Below are positions 45,185 to 54,246 of a stretch of 64,000 nt of DNA, in pieces. The position numbers and the translations under genes are program-made. The stretch is from Bacteroidales bacterium (GTDB taxonomy: Bacteria; Bacteroidota; Bacteroidia; Bacteroidales; UBA932). Numbering within the stretch: position 1 is the first letter of the stretch; each line of letters opens with the position of its first letter. The notes beneath the pieces were generated by a model. The model was not told the DNA's origin. It saw only the letters and a list, made by a program, of their open reading frames with translations, and did no database searches. The stretch is taken from NCBI GenBank assembly GCA_012522855.1, contig JAAYJQ010000003.1, forward strand, positions 186,001 through 250,000, written 5' to 3'.

Positions 45185-45574
45185 TCAAAGTTCTTCGAAC
45201 TTGACGTCGGTGAACGGATCGTCTTTCCGGGTTTCCGGGGCGGAAGAGGGCTCCTCCGTATCCGGCTTCCCGTCCGGACCGGGAACTTCTTTGAGCAGAT
45301 TCTTCCGCATGTAGTCCACTACTTCGGCAAGGCCTTCCTGGAATTTGTCGAAATCTTCCTTGTACAGAAAAATCTTGTGCTTGTCATACGTGTAACGACC
45401 GTCCTGCTCCTGTCGACGCTTGCTTTCGGTAATGGTCAGATAGTAGTCGTTGTTCCCTTTGGTCGTCTTGACGTCGAAAAAATAAGTACGCTTGCCCGCT
45501 CTTACAGGCTTTGAATAAAGGTCTTCCGGGTTGCGGTCGGCGTAATTCGGCTGATCTGGATCGACTTTGTGCAT
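45185..45574 (-). CDS. DUF3276 (PUR-alpha-like nucleic-acid-binding) protein
   Basis: 129 residues. One PUR-type repeat spans about 15-90 (VRAGKRTYFFDVKTTKGNNDYYLTI region, HKIFLYKEDFDKFQEGL), followed by an acidic, Pro-rich tail (about 98-129). PUR proteins bind single-stranded DNA or RNA; bacterial examples act as regulators in spirochaetes. The -7 box at 45600 supports the start MHKVDPDQ at 45574, since the longer frame begins inside the promoter. Confidence 0.85.
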   Translation of the reverse strand: MHKVDPDQPNYADRNPEDLYSKPVRAGKRTYFFDVKTTKGNNDYYLTITESKRRQEQDGRYTYDKHKIFLYKEDFDKFQEGLAEVVDYMRKNLLKEVPGPDGKPDTEEPSSAPETRKDDPFTDVKFEEL

Positions 45575-45599
45575 CTCATACAGTATTAATGTTATCATA

Positions 45600-45607
45600 C
45601 AAATTTA
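45600..45607 (-). promoter_or_regulatory. DUF3276 -7 box
   Basis: Minus-strand TAAATTTG (45607-45600), 25 nt upstream of the ATG at 45574. Confidence 0.5.
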
Positions 45608-45629
45608 AGAAAAATCTGAAATTGTATGT

Positions 45630-45637
45630 TATCTTTG
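45630..45637 (+). promoter_or_regulatory. nusB -7 box
   Basis: TATCTTTG, 21 nt before the ATG at 45659. The open frame's first ATG (45626) is upstream of this box and therefore not in the mRNA. Confidence 0.5.
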
Positions 45638-45658
45638 CATAAAATTTTGTTCAAAGTC

Positions 45659-46615
45659 ATGCTCAACAGACGTATCCTGCGCATCAAGGCTTTCAAAGTG
45701 CTCTTCAGTTTCGCGGAAAATCCTTCTATGACGCTTGCCGAAGCCGAGACCCAGCTTGAGATCTCCTGCGAGGCAACCCGGACACTTTATTTGTTCATGC
45801 TGGACGTTATCCCGTCCCTGACGAAGGAGGCCGCTACGCGGATCGAAGATGCGAGCAGAAAGTTCAATCCGACCGAGGAGGAACGGAATCCGAACCGGAA
45901 GTTCGCGGAAAACGCCCTTTCCCGCCTGCTTGAACAGGATCCGGATTTCCGGAAAGCCGTGGAGCGCCGTAAAATTTCCTGGGAGCAGTTCGATGTCTGG
46001 ATCCGCAACCTCTACGAATCGGTCCGGGCGAAGGATTGGTTCAACGACTATATGGCTTCTCCCGACCTGTCCCTTTCCGAAGATGTCAAGCTGTTCATCC
46101 GCATCTACGAGGAGGAGTTCGTGGATAGTCCGGAGCTTGCCGTCATCCTCGAAGACCTCTCCATTTGGTGGAACGACGATCTCGCTTACGCGCTGACCCG
46201 CTGTTGCGACACACTCAAGGATCTTGCGAGAGGGAAACGCTGGTCCCTGCCGCCGCTGTATCGGAGCGAAATGTTCCCGGAAAAGAATCTCGACAGCGAC
46301 AAAGCATTTGTCTTCAACTTGCTGCGGGCTGCTTACAGGGGCTTTGAGGAATATTCAAACCTCATCGCGGAATCCGTCTCCCAATGGGAGAAAGACCGGC
46401 TTTTCACAACCGATGTCGTTTTGATCGCGATGGGACTCGCCGAAGCGAAAGTTTTCCCCGACATGCCCGTGCGCGTGACCATCAACGAATATGTAGAAAT
46501 CTCGAAATACTACAGTACCCCGAAAAGCCGCTCCTTCGTGAACGGTCTCCTGGACAAGCTCATCCGGCGTCTGATCGACGAGGGGAAGATTGTCAAGAAC
46601 AGGAATTTTGATTAG
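45659..46615 (+). CDS. nusB: transcription antitermination protein NusB
   Basis: 318 residues, about twice the length of the enteric protein. The N-terminus MLNRRILRIKAFKVLFSF is the NusB RNA-binding region. The conserved C-terminal core (about 225-312) has DVVLIAMGLAEAKVFPDMPVRVTINEYVEISKYY and the final GLLDKLIRRL. The large helical insert in between is usual in Bacteroidota. NusB with S10 (NusE) binds boxA in rRNA leaders. Confidence 0.92.
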   Translation: MLNRRILRIKAFKVLFSFAENPSMTLAEAETQLEISCEATRTLYLFMLDVIPSLTKEAATRIEDASRKFNPTEEERNPNRKFAENALSRLLEQDPDFRKAVERRKISWEQFDVWIRNLYESVRAKDWFNDYMASPDLSLSEDVKLFIRIYEEEFVDSPELAVILEDLSIWWNDDLAYALTRCCDTLKDLARGKRWSLPPLYRSEMFPEKNLDSDKAFVFNLLRAAYRGFEEYSNLIAESVSQWEKDRLFTTDVVLIAMGLAEAKVFPDMPVRVTINEYVEISKYYSTPKSRSFVNGLLDKLIRRLIDEGKIVKNRNFD

Positions 46616-46620
46616 ATTTG
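46613..46620 (+). promoter_or_regulatory. yajC -7 box overlapping the nusB stop codon
   Basis: TAGATTTG: its TAG is the nusB stop codon. It lies 26 nt before the yajC ATG. No -33 TTG is found at the right distance, so read-through from nusB may also serve yajC. Confidence 0.4.
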
Positions 46621-46646
46621 CATCGTATTATCAATACCGGAAAACA

Positions 46647-46994
46647 ATGAACATTCTTACGACCATTCTTCAGGCCTCGGCTCCGGCCGGCGCTTCGGCG
46701 CCCCAAGGGGGCATCGGTGGCGGCGGCATGATGTGGATCCTCCTCATCGGCATGTTTGTCATTATGTGGCTTTTCATGATCCGTCCCCAGCGGAAGCAGC
46801 AGAAGGAACTGGAAAAGTTCCGCAACGAGCTCAAGAAGGGAGACAAGGTGGTGACCGTCGGCGGCATCTACGGAGTCGTCGAGGAGATTAAGGAAAGGAG
46901 CGTCCTCATCAAGGTGGACGGAGAGGTTAAGTTGCGGGTAGACAAAAATTCGCTCGTACGTGACTATACCCAGGACGCCGCTCAGCAGCAGTAA
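46647..46994 (+). CDS. yajC: preprotein translocase subunit YajC
   Basis: 115 residues: a short Ala/Gly-rich N-terminus, one membrane helix (about 28-46, MMWILLIGMFVIMWLFMI), then the conserved RPQRKQQKELEKFRNELKKG and GDKVVTVGGIYGVVEEI. It is an accessory subunit of SecDF-SecYEG. It is followed 17 bp later by a YbbR-like gene and coaE, a gene order common in Bacteroidota. Confidence 0.94.
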   Translation: MNILTTILQASAPAGASAPQGGIGGGGMMWILLIGMFVIMWLFMIRPQRKQQKELEKFRNELKKGDKVVTVGGIYGVVEEIKERSVLIKVDGEVKLRVDKNSLVRDYTQDAAQQQ

Positions 46995-47011
46995 GGAGCG
47001 GCTGCTCTCCC

Positions 47012-47989
47012 ATGTGGAAGGATCGAATCCATAGGCTGCTCGGAAAGTGGCGTCTGAAAGGAGGTGACCTGGCCGCCTTCGTGTTTTCCTTCCTGATCGC
47101 CTTCAGCATCTGGCTGATCCACAATCTATCACTCAATTATTCCAATACAATGAGTGTCCCCGTGGTTGCGGAATGCAACATCGAGGGGCATGCGAACGTG
47201 TCTTCCAATTCCAGCGTAATCGTCGCGCGCTGCAGAACCTCCGGTTTCAGCCTTCTTCGGAACTCCCGCGTACGGAAGCGGGATGCTGTCCGGATCCGCT
47301 TCGAGCGCAAGGACATGCATCTGAAAGAAGGGGAGATCTTCTACATCGGTGCCGGGGAACTCGGTGGTTATGTGGGAGATATTTTCGGTGACGACGTTCG
47401 TCTGGAGTCCTTCGTATCGGAGATCGTGCAGTTCCGCTTTCCCTACGAGAACCATAAGCGGGTTCCTGTCGAGGCGATTCAGGTTGTGAGTTTCAGGCCC
47501 CAGTACATGGCGATGGGGCAGATCCGGCTTCAGCCGGATTCCGTAACGGTCTACGGAGAGCCGTTCCACCTGCAGCACATCGATCGAGTCAGTACTCGCA
47601 CCATCAACCTGACCAATCTGCGTTCCAGCGCCCACGGGGTCGTCAAATTGGAATCGATCGCCGGGATCCGGCTTTCCGACTCCGAGGTCAAGTACTCGCT
47701 TGACGTCACCCGGTACGTGGAAATCGGCGCGGAGGTTCTTATTTCCCTCCGAAATGTCCCTGCCGGGGTCCGTTTATCGGTCTATCCTTCCACCGCGAAG
47801 GTCGTGTACCGCTGCGCTTTCCCGCTTTCCGTGGATCCGACGGAGAATGTCCGATTCTTCATCGACTACACGGATTTCGAAAATTCCCGCGGGGGGAAAT
47901 GCGTCCCGAGGGTCTCCGGCATCCCGGAAGGCGTGATATCCTACACGATCATTCCGGAAGTGTTCGAGTGTATCGAAAACGCCCGATGA
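47012..47989 (+). CDS. YbbR-domain membrane protein
   Basis: 325 residues: one membrane helix near the N-terminus (about 21-41, AAFVFSFLIAFSIWLIHNL) and an extracytoplasmic beta-rich part of YbbR type (VPVEAIQVVSFRPQYMAMGQIRLQPDSVTVYG is the clearest unit, about 150-180). In Firmicutes YbbR (CdaR) regulates a diadenylate cyclase, but no cyclase gene is adjacent here, so function remains open. The stop is embedded in the coaE start (ATGATGA). Confidence 0.82.
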   Translation: MWKDRIHRLLGKWRLKGGDLAAFVFSFLIAFSIWLIHNLSLNYSNTMSVPVVAECNIEGHANVSSNSSVIVARCRTSGFSLLRNSRVRKRDAVRIRFERKDMHLKEGEIFYIGAGELGGYVGDIFGDDVRLESFVSEIVQFRFPYENHKRVPVEAIQVVSFRPQYMAMGQIRLQPDSVTVYGEPFHLQHIDRVSTRTINLTNLRSSAHGVVKLESIAGIRLSDSEVKYSLDVTRYVEIGAEVLISLRNVPAGVRLSVYPSTAKVVYRCAFPLSVDPTENVRFFIDYTDFENSRGGKCVPRVSGIPEGVISYTIIPEVFECIENAR

Positions 47990-48621
47990 TGAAGACAGTA
48001 GCCATAACAGGGGGAATCGGAAGCGGAAAGACAGAGGTATGTAAGTTTCTTGCCACGCGCGGAATCCCGGTCTATGATTCCGATTCCGCCGCAAAACGAC
48101 TGTACGACGCTGACGACACGCTGCTCGATGCCATAGAAGAAGCCTTCGGTTGCGGGATCCGCCTGCCGAGCGGTCGGGCGGACCGGGAAAAACTTGCCTC
48201 CATCGTGTTCCCTTCCCCCGAGAAGCTTGCTATCTTGGAAGACATCATTCATCCGGCAGTGCTGCAGGATTTCCGGCGATGGAAGGCCATGAATGAAACG
48301 GTGTTCGGGAACGAGGGGCCTTCCGCCGTTTTTTTCGGCAAATCTCCGTTCGTGGTGATCGAGTCCGCTATCATCTTGAATAAACCTGCTTTTTTGCGGG
48401 AAACGGATCGTGTTCTTCTGGTGGATGCCCCGCTTGCGCTGCGGCTTGAGCGGGCTTCTTCCCGGGATGGAAAAGACAAGGAAACGGTCATCCGGCGAAT
48501 GGCCAGGCAGTGTTTCGACCTGTCAAAAGTGGATGCCGTCATCCACAACGCGGGCAGTCTCGCGGATCTTCGCAGCGAAATTGAAAATGTTTTCCGGCGG
48601 CTCCATTTTAATAATTCATGA
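47986..48621 (+). CDS. coaE: dephospho-CoA kinase
   Basis: About 211 residues. P-loop GGIGSGKTEVCKFL at the N-terminus, CoA-site region IPVYDSDSAAKRLYD, IIHPAVLQDFRRW and the lid segment RLERASSRDGKDKETVIRRM. It phosphorylates the 3'-OH of dephospho-CoA in the last step of CoA synthesis. The start overlaps the ybbR stop by 4 nt; a second ATG follows directly (47989). Confidence 0.93.
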   Translation: MMKTVAITGGIGSGKTEVCKFLATRGIPVYDSDSAAKRLYDADDTLLDAIEEAFGCGIRLPSGRADREKLASIVFPSPEKLAILEDIIHPAVLQDFRRWKAMNETVFGNEGPSAVFFGKSPFVVIESAIILNKPAFLRETDRVLLVDAPLALRLERASSRDGKDKETVIRRMARQCFDLSKVDAVIHNAGSLADLRSEIENVFRRLHFNNS

Positions 48622-48645
48622 TAATTGTTTAGTTTTACTAAAATT

Positions 48646-49089
48646 ATGAAAACAGATTTGACCAAAATTCTTTCCGTCTCCGGCCAGCGCGGTCTGTTCC
48701 TGTATCTGGCACAGGCTCGCAACGGAGTTGTGGTGGAAGCCTTGTCCGACAAGCGCAGAACCGTATTTGATGCCAAAAGCCGTGTTACGACGCTCGCGGA
48801 CATTTCGATCTTCACTACGGAAGGAGAACTCAAGCTGCAGGACGCGCTGCTGAAACTCAAGGAAGTCCTGGGCGACCGTGAGGCTCCCTCGGCGAAGGCA
48901 TCGTCCGAGGAGGTGAAGGAACTTTTCGCGAAGGCGGTTCCGAATTATGACCCGGACCGCTTTTATGCCTCCCACATGAAGAAGATCCTGGATTGGTATG
49001 CGGAATTGAAGCAGTACGCTTCCTTCGATTTCGTCGATCCGGATCAAGAAAAAGAAGCGGAAGAAAATGGCGGTGAAGCGGTTGAATAG
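48646..49089 (+). CDS. DUF5606 family protein
   Basis: 147 residues: an N-terminal Sm-like small beta domain (LTKILSVSGQRGLFLYLAQARNGVVVEAL, about 3-60), a helical middle and a Glu-rich tail. The family is restricted to Bacteroidota and has no assigned function. rimO starts one base after its stop, so the two are coupled. A short inverted repeat (TTTAG-N5-CTAAA, 48628-48642) lies just before the ATG, overlapping a degenerate -7 box TAGTTTTA. Confidence 0.8.
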   Translation: MKTDLTKILSVSGQRGLFLYLAQARNGVVVEALSDKRRTVFDAKSRVTTLADISIFTTEGELKLQDALLKLKEVLGDREAPSAKASSEEVKELFAKAVPNYDPDRFYASHMKKILDWYAELKQYASFDFVDPDQEKEAEENGGEAVE

Positions 49090-50427
49090 ATGACGCGAAA
49101 AAGGAAGTCCATCCAGGTGGTGACCATGGGCTGTTCCAAGAACAGAGTCGACACCGAGCATCTGCTCTCTCAGGTTTCCGATGTCTATGATGTCGTTCCT
49201 GAGGAGGCGATGGTTCATGTGGACATCCTGCTCGTCAATACCTGCGGCTTCATCGCCGACGCCAAGGAAGAATCCGTCCAGGCGATCCTGACCGCCGCTG
49301 AGCGCAAGAAAAATGGAGAAGCAGACAAACTCATCGTGTTCGGTTGTCTTTCGCAGCGTTACCGGGAGCAGCTTCCCGGTCTGATCCCGGAAGTAGACGA
49401 TTGGTTCGGCGCTCGAGACTTGTCCCTCTTGGCGCGTTCGCTGGGCGGAAAGCCTGCCGCGAGCCGTCCGCTCCGCTTCCTGTTCGAGCGGCAAGAACCT
49501 TTCGCTTATCTGAAGGTTTCCGAAGGATGCGACCGTCAATGCTCATATTGCGCGATCCCCTTGATCCGAGGTCCGCACATCTCCGTCCCCATGGAAGAAC
49601 TGATCCGTGAGGCCGGTGAATTGGCTGCTGCCGGGGTTCGGGAGTTGATCCTCATCGCGCAGGATACGACCTTTTACGGTCTTGACCTGTACCAGCGCCG
49701 CGCCCTGGCCGAACTTATCCGGAAACTGTCCGCCATTGAAGGGATCGAGTGGATCCGAATCCACTATTCCTATCCCGCCGACTTTCCTGAAGATTTGCTT
49801 GAGGAAATGGCTTCCAATCCAAAGGTATGTAAATACTTGGATATTCCGATCCAGCACATTTCCGACCCCGTGCTCTCCTGTATGAGGAGGGGGTTGGACG
49901 GGGCCCGGACCCGGGAATTGATCCGGAAACTGCGTGAAAACGTGCCCGGAGTCGTCCTGCGGACGACCCTGATCGTCGGTCATCCCGGTGAAGGCAGGAA
50001 AGAATTCCAGGAGTTGCTGGATTTTGTAGGGGAGACACGCTTCGAGCGTCTGGGCGCCTTCGAATATTCCGTCGAGGAAGGTACATTCGGAGCCGAACAC
50101 TTCCGGGATTCCGTTCCCCGCAAGGAAAAAAAGCGCCGCCTGTCCGAACTGATGCAGCGCCAGCAGGAGATCTCCCTTGCCTTCAACCAATCCCGCGTCG
50201 GGAGTGTCGCGCGGGTTCTCGTGGACGATTGGGTTGACGGAGTCTATGTCTGCAGGAGCCAGTACGAGAGCCCGGAGGTGGATGGAGAAATTCTCGTCCA
50301 TGCCCTGCCGGAAGATTTTTCCTGCCGAAGGCCGGAAGACTTGCGCGGCAACTTTATTAATGTGAAAATCACGGGCGCGGACGCGTACGATCTGCTCGCC
50401 GTGCCCATTCAATCGTCAAGATCATGA
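49090..50427 (+). CDS. rimO: ribosomal protein S12 methylthiotransferase RimO
   Basis: 445 residues. N-terminal MTTase domain with three cluster cysteines (MGCSKN, NTCGF, FGCLS). Radical-SAM domain with CDRQCSYC (Cys about 146, 150 and 153), and a C-terminal TRAM domain (about 375-440). It adds a methylthio group to Asp of ribosomal protein S12. Both iron-sulfur sites are intact. It overlaps the next gene by 4 nt. Confidence 0.96.
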   Translation: MTRKRKSIQVVTMGCSKNRVDTEHLLSQVSDVYDVVPEEAMVHVDILLVNTCGFIADAKEESVQAILTAAERKKNGEADKLIVFGCLSQRYREQLPGLIPEVDDWFGARDLSLLARSLGGKPAASRPLRFLFERQEPFAYLKVSEGCDRQCSYCAIPLIRGPHISVPMEELIREAGELAAAGVRELILIAQDTTFYGLDLYQRRALAELIRKLSAIEGIEWIRIHYSYPADFPEDLLEEMASNPKVCKYLDIPIQHISDPVLSCMRRGLDGARTRELIRKLRENVPGVVLRTTLIVGHPGEGRKEFQELLDFVGETRFERLGAFEYSVEEGTFGAEHFRDSVPRKEKKRRLSELMQRQQEISLAFNQSRVGSVARVLVDDWVDGVYVCRSQYESPEVDGEILVHALPEDFSCRRPEDLRGNFINVKITGADAYDLLAVPIQSSRS

Positions 50428-51383
50428 ATAGAATTTCGCCTTTGATTGTTCTTGCCGTGTCCGCGATGCTTTCCGCCTGCGCGCCCCAAGCCTTCGTCAT
50501 AATCACAGAAATGAGGGGGCCGTCACAATCCGGTCTCAACCTGGGCGGAAAGTCCATCGCGCTTGCCTATCTCTACGGAGAAGACCCGCGTGACACACTG
50601 TTCAACAATGCCATCGCCAGTGGTTTTGCCGGCCGGCTGGAAGAAGATTATTTCGGAGGCCGGCAACAGATTGAACTGTTCATGCTTCAGCGGGACAAGA
50701 AAGGGAACTACGCATCGAAAGATACGCTCGTGAATCTGATTCTGGACACCGGAAGGGATGTTGTGTTCCTTTTCGATGTTCCTGAATTCGGGGTTCCTAC
50801 GGTATCGACCCCCGAGCGGGTGACCGGAACGGTATCGGCCCCCGATTCGGCGTACCGCTCCGTCGCGAAATTGCCCTTCACCACGAAGGTGTACGTCTAT
50901 GATTCGATGAACAAGGACGACAAGGTTCTCGGCTATGCCGGGAGTAACAACCTCGCTCCGGTGGTTTTCAGCGACGGACGTGTCGACGTGGAGACCTTGG
51001 CCGGGAAGGCCTGGACGATGGCAGGTATGGTGCCCGAAGCGGAAAAAGCGGGCAGCAAGGCTGCCGCTTCCTTCCTGCCCACTTGGAAGGAAGACTCCTT
51101 CTTTGTCATCTACTACGACGGCGCGGAGCAGGCCTGGAACAGGGCGGCTGAATTCGCTTACCGCTACCGGTGGAAGGAAGCCATGGATGAGTGGATGACC
51201 CTGCTTCAGAATCGGAACAAGGACAAGCGGGCCTGCGCCGCCTACAACATCGGCCTCGCCTGCTTCATGCTCGGACAACCTGAGTTGGCGCTGGAATGGC
51301 TCGACCGTTCCGACCGGGACACGCCGGTCAGCCTGAGCAGGGATCTTCGTGAAAAAATTAAAAACTATACCGGAAAACAATGA
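50424..51383 (+). CDS. DUF6340 family lipoprotein
   Basis: 319 residues. Lipobox in MLSACAPQ. A mixed alpha/beta middle (about 45-200) with GGKSIALAYLYGEDPRD and DVVFLFDVPEFG precedes a C-terminal TPR-like helical part (about 225-315, RAAEFAYRYRWKEAMDEWMTLL; ACAAYNIGLACFMLGQPELALEWLDRS). The family is common in Bacteroidota without known function. It overlaps rimO and glpA by 4 nt each, which ties it into one transcript with the glycerol-3-phosphate dehydrogenase. Confidence 0.8.
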   Translation: MNRISPLIVLAVSAMLSACAPQAFVIITEMRGPSQSGLNLGGKSIALAYLYGEDPRDTLFNNAIASGFAGRLEEDYFGGRQQIELFMLQRDKKGNYASKDTLVNLILDTGRDVVFLFDVPEFGVPTVSTPERVTGTVSAPDSAYRSVAKLPFTTKVYVYDSMNKDDKVLGYAGSNNLAPVVFSDGRVDVETLAGKAWTMAGMVPEAEKAGSKAAASFLPTWKEDSFFVIYYDGAEQAWNRAAEFAYRYRWKEAMDEWMTLLQNRNKDKRACAAYNIGLACFMLGQPELALEWLDRSDRDTPVSLSRDLREKIKNYTGKQ

Positions 51384-52987
51384 GTACAAACACGTTTGAT
51401 GTCATCGTGATCGGTGGCGGCGTTACGGGCTCCGGCACCGCCAGGGACTGTAGTATGCGCGGTCTCAAAACCCTTCTCGTCGAACGTCACGACATCGCGA
51501 CTGGCGCCACGGGGAGGAACCACGGACTTTTGCACAGCGGAGCGCGCTATGCGGTAAGCGATCCGGAATCCGCCCGGGAATGCATCCTGGAGAACCGGAT
51601 TTTGAAGAAGATCGCCCGTCATTGCATCGAAGAGACTTCCGGATTGTTCCTCAGCCTTCCTGAAGACGACCTTTCCTATCAGGACATTTTCGTAAAGGCA
51701 TGCGGCCAGGCAGGAATCAAGGCAGAAGTCCTCGATCCGAAGGAAGCGCTCCGGCTGGAGCCTTCCGCCAATCCCTTGATTACAGGGGCTGTCAGGGTTC
51801 CTGATGGCGCGGTAGATCCGTTCCGGCTTTGCGCCTCGAATATGGTGGATGCGAAATCGCACGGATGCCAGGTGCGCATGTACACCGAGGTGACGGGATT
51901 GGTGATGGAAGGCGAAACGGTTACCGGAGTGAAGGTGCTGGATCATCTGACGGGACAGCCAGGGGAGTACTATGGCTCCGTCATTGTCAATGCTTGCGGG
52001 ATTTGGGGACATGCCGTTGCCGGAATGGCCGGAATCCACATCGGCATGGTGCCGGCGAAAGGTTCGCTGCTCGTCTTCGCGCACCGGGTGAACGATGTTG
52101 TGCTGAACCGCTGTCGCAGACCTGCCAACGCGGATATTTTGGTTCCCGGAGATACGGTTTCCGTAATCGGAACCACTTCTACAAATATAGAGTTTTACGA
52201 CTGTGATTCCCTTCATGTAACCCCGGAAGAGGTGAATTTGCTTTTGGGAGAAGGGGCCAAACTGGCACCCGTTCTGAACGAGACCCGGATCTTGCGTGCC
52301 TATGCCGGGGTGCGTCCGCTCGTCTCGGATGACAGCGATCCTTCCGGACGGAACATCAGCCGGGGAATCGTCTGCCTGGATCATGAAGTTCGGGACGGTG
52401 TCAAGGGTTTCGTGACCATCACAGGCGGGAAGCTGATGACATACCGGCTGATGGCGGAACTTGCCGCGGATTTGGTTTGCCGGAAACTGGGTCATACTGC
52501 TCGCTGTATGACGGCGGAGGTTCCGCTTCCCGGATCGGAGAAGGGGAGCCTTGAAAGCATTTCCAAACGGCTGTGGAATGTGCCGACTACACTCCAGAAA
52601 GCGCTTGTCGGCAGGGCAGGCGGCAGTGCGAAGCAGATTCCGCTGGCAGACGACTACGCCGGAAGCCTGGTCTGCGAATGTGAGGAAGTGTCGGTGTCGG
52701 AAGTCGACGCGGCTATTGAGAACCTCGAGGTACATAATCTGCTGGATCTACGCAGGAGGACGCGCGTGGGGATGGGAACCTGCCAGGGCGAACTCTGCGC
52801 TTTCCGAGTCGCGGGTCGGCTGGCGAAGGCGAAGTCCGGCGCACCGAAGGCGCGCGCGGACCTGAAAGAGTTCCTGAACGAGCGATGGAAAGGAATGTAT
52901 CCGGTCGCTTGGGGTGATACCCTGCGAGAAAGCGCTTACACCCAATGGGTTTATTCGGAAATACTGGGAATAGGAGAAAAATTGTAA
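51380..52987 (+). CDS. glpA: anaerobic glycerol-3-phosphate dehydrogenase subunit A
   Basis: 535 residues. FAD-binding DVIVIGGGVTGSGTARD at the N-terminus and the DAO-fold segments GATGRNHGLLHSGARYA and ITGGKLMTYRLMAE. A C-terminal BFD-like [2Fe-2S] domain has Cys in CECEEVS and GMGTCQGELC. It oxidises sn-glycerol-3-phosphate to dihydroxyacetone phosphate at the membrane under anaerobic conditions, passing electrons through GlpB and GlpC to menaquinone. Confidence 0.95.
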   Translation: MSTNTFDVIVIGGGVTGSGTARDCSMRGLKTLLVERHDIATGATGRNHGLLHSGARYAVSDPESARECILENRILKKIARHCIEETSGLFLSLPEDDLSYQDIFVKACGQAGIKAEVLDPKEALRLEPSANPLITGAVRVPDGAVDPFRLCASNMVDAKSHGCQVRMYTEVTGLVMEGETVTGVKVLDHLTGQPGEYYGSVIVNACGIWGHAVAGMAGIHIGMVPAKGSLLVFAHRVNDVVLNRCRRPANADILVPGDTVSVIGTTSTNIEFYDCDSLHVTPEEVNLLLGEGAKLAPVLNETRILRAYAGVRPLVSDDSDPSGRNISRGIVCLDHEVRDGVKGFVTITGGKLMTYRLMAELAADLVCRKLGHTARCMTAEVPLPGSEKGSLESISKRLWNVPTTLQKALVGRAGGSAKQIPLADDYAGSLVCECEEVSVSEVDAAIENLEVHNLLDLRRRTRVGMGTCQGELCAFRVAGRLAKAKSGAPKARADLKEFLNERWKGMYPVAWGDTLRESAYTQWVYSEILGIGEKL

Positions 52988-52991
52988 GACG

Positions 52992-54242
52992 ATGCGATAC
53001 GATGTAATACTGATTGGAGGCGGTCTATCCTCTTTGGTTTGCGGTATCACACTGCAGAAGGCAGGGAAGCGATGCTTGATGGTATCCGCCGGACAGAACG
53101 CCCTGCATTTTTCATCCGGTACGTTCGGCCTGCTCGGCAAACTGCCGAACGGAAAGGAAGTTTCAGAGCCGATCGCCGCCATCCACAAACTGGGTGCTTC
53201 GCATCCATATTCAAAGATCGGAGGCGGGAAGATCATGGAATATGCGAAGGCGACCCCTCAGTTCTTCGCCGACTGCGGAATCGAGCTGAAGGGGAACCGG
53301 AACAGCAACATGTATCGTCTGACCCCTTCCGGCACCCTCATGCCTTGTTGGCTTGCGCTCAAGGAAACTACGGTTTTTCCTTCGCGGAAGGAACGCCTTC
53401 GCGGAAGGATGCTGATCGTCAATTTCGCAGGTTATCTGGATTTCAACACGGACTTTCTCGCGGAAGGGTTGGAGAAGATGGGAGTTTCCGTCAGCCGGAT
53501 TGCCGACGTGAAACTTCCGGATGTTGAGCATTTGCGACAGAACCCCACCGAAATGCGCTCCGTCAACATCGCGCGAGTGATGGATCGGGAGGAGAATTGG
53601 AAGCAGTTCGCGAAAGAGGTTGCCGACCTTCTGCAGGGAGAAGAATACGTGGTGATTCCTGAGGTCTTCGGACTGGCAGATCCCATGGTCTGTGAGTGGT
53701 TACGAGAGATGATTCCCGCCGAGATCCTTTTTGCCGGGACGATGCCCCCCTCTGTTCCCGGGATCCGAATGCAGATGCTGCTGAAGCGCGCTTTCGTTTA
53801 TGCCGGCGGGACTTTCCTCATGGGGGACGAAGTGCTTGCCTCCGAAGTATCCGAAGGCAGGGCGCGCAGTGTGCGTACAGCGAATCTGGGCGCCATCGAC
53901 GTTGAGGCCGACCATTTCGTCCTGGCAAGCGGCCATTTCTTCGCAAAAGGCCTTTTATCAACACCCAAGGCTGTTCTCGAACCTGTTTTCGGCTTGGATG
54001 TCTCCTATCCCGCCGACCGGAATTCCTGGTATGACATCGATTTCTTCGCGAAGCAGAATTACCTAGGTTTCGGAGTTGAGACGGATCAGGATTTCCATCC
54101 TTTCAAGGATGGGTCTCCGGTCGGGAATCTTTATGTCATCGGGGCGGAACTCGGCGGCTGCAACTCGCTGTTCGAAGGAAGCGGAGCAGGAGTCGCGATA
54201 ATGACGGCTTTCAGGGCGGCAGAAATCATCATGAACGAATAA
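52992..54242 (+). CDS. glpB: anaerobic glycerol-3-phosphate dehydrogenase subunit B
   Basis: 416 residues of the GlpB flavoprotein family. Rossmann motif VILIGGGLSSLVCGITL, the conserved SSGTFGLLG, LPCWLAL-type region (TLMPCWLALKET), and the C-terminal NLYVIGAELGGCNSLFEGSGAGVAIMT. It starts 4 bp after glpA. It links the GlpA flavin to the GlpC iron-sulfur subunit. Confidence 0.94.
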   Translation: MRYDVILIGGGLSSLVCGITLQKAGKRCLMVSAGQNALHFSSGTFGLLGKLPNGKEVSEPIAAIHKLGASHPYSKIGGGKIMEYAKATPQFFADCGIELKGNRNSNMYRLTPSGTLMPCWLALKETTVFPSRKERLRGRMLIVNFAGYLDFNTDFLAEGLEKMGVSVSRIADVKLPDVEHLRQNPTEMRSVNIARVMDREENWKQFAKEVADLLQGEEYVVIPEVFGLADPMVCEWLREMIPAEILFAGTMPPSVPGIRMQMLLKRAFVYAGGTFLMGDEVLASEVSEGRARSVRTANLGAIDVEADHFVLASGHFFAKGLLSTPKAVLEPVFGLDVSYPADRNSWYDIDFFAKQNYLGFGVETDQDFHPFKDGSPVGNLYVIGAELGGCNSLFEGSGAGVAIMTAFRAAEIIMNE

Positions 54243-54246
54243 GGCT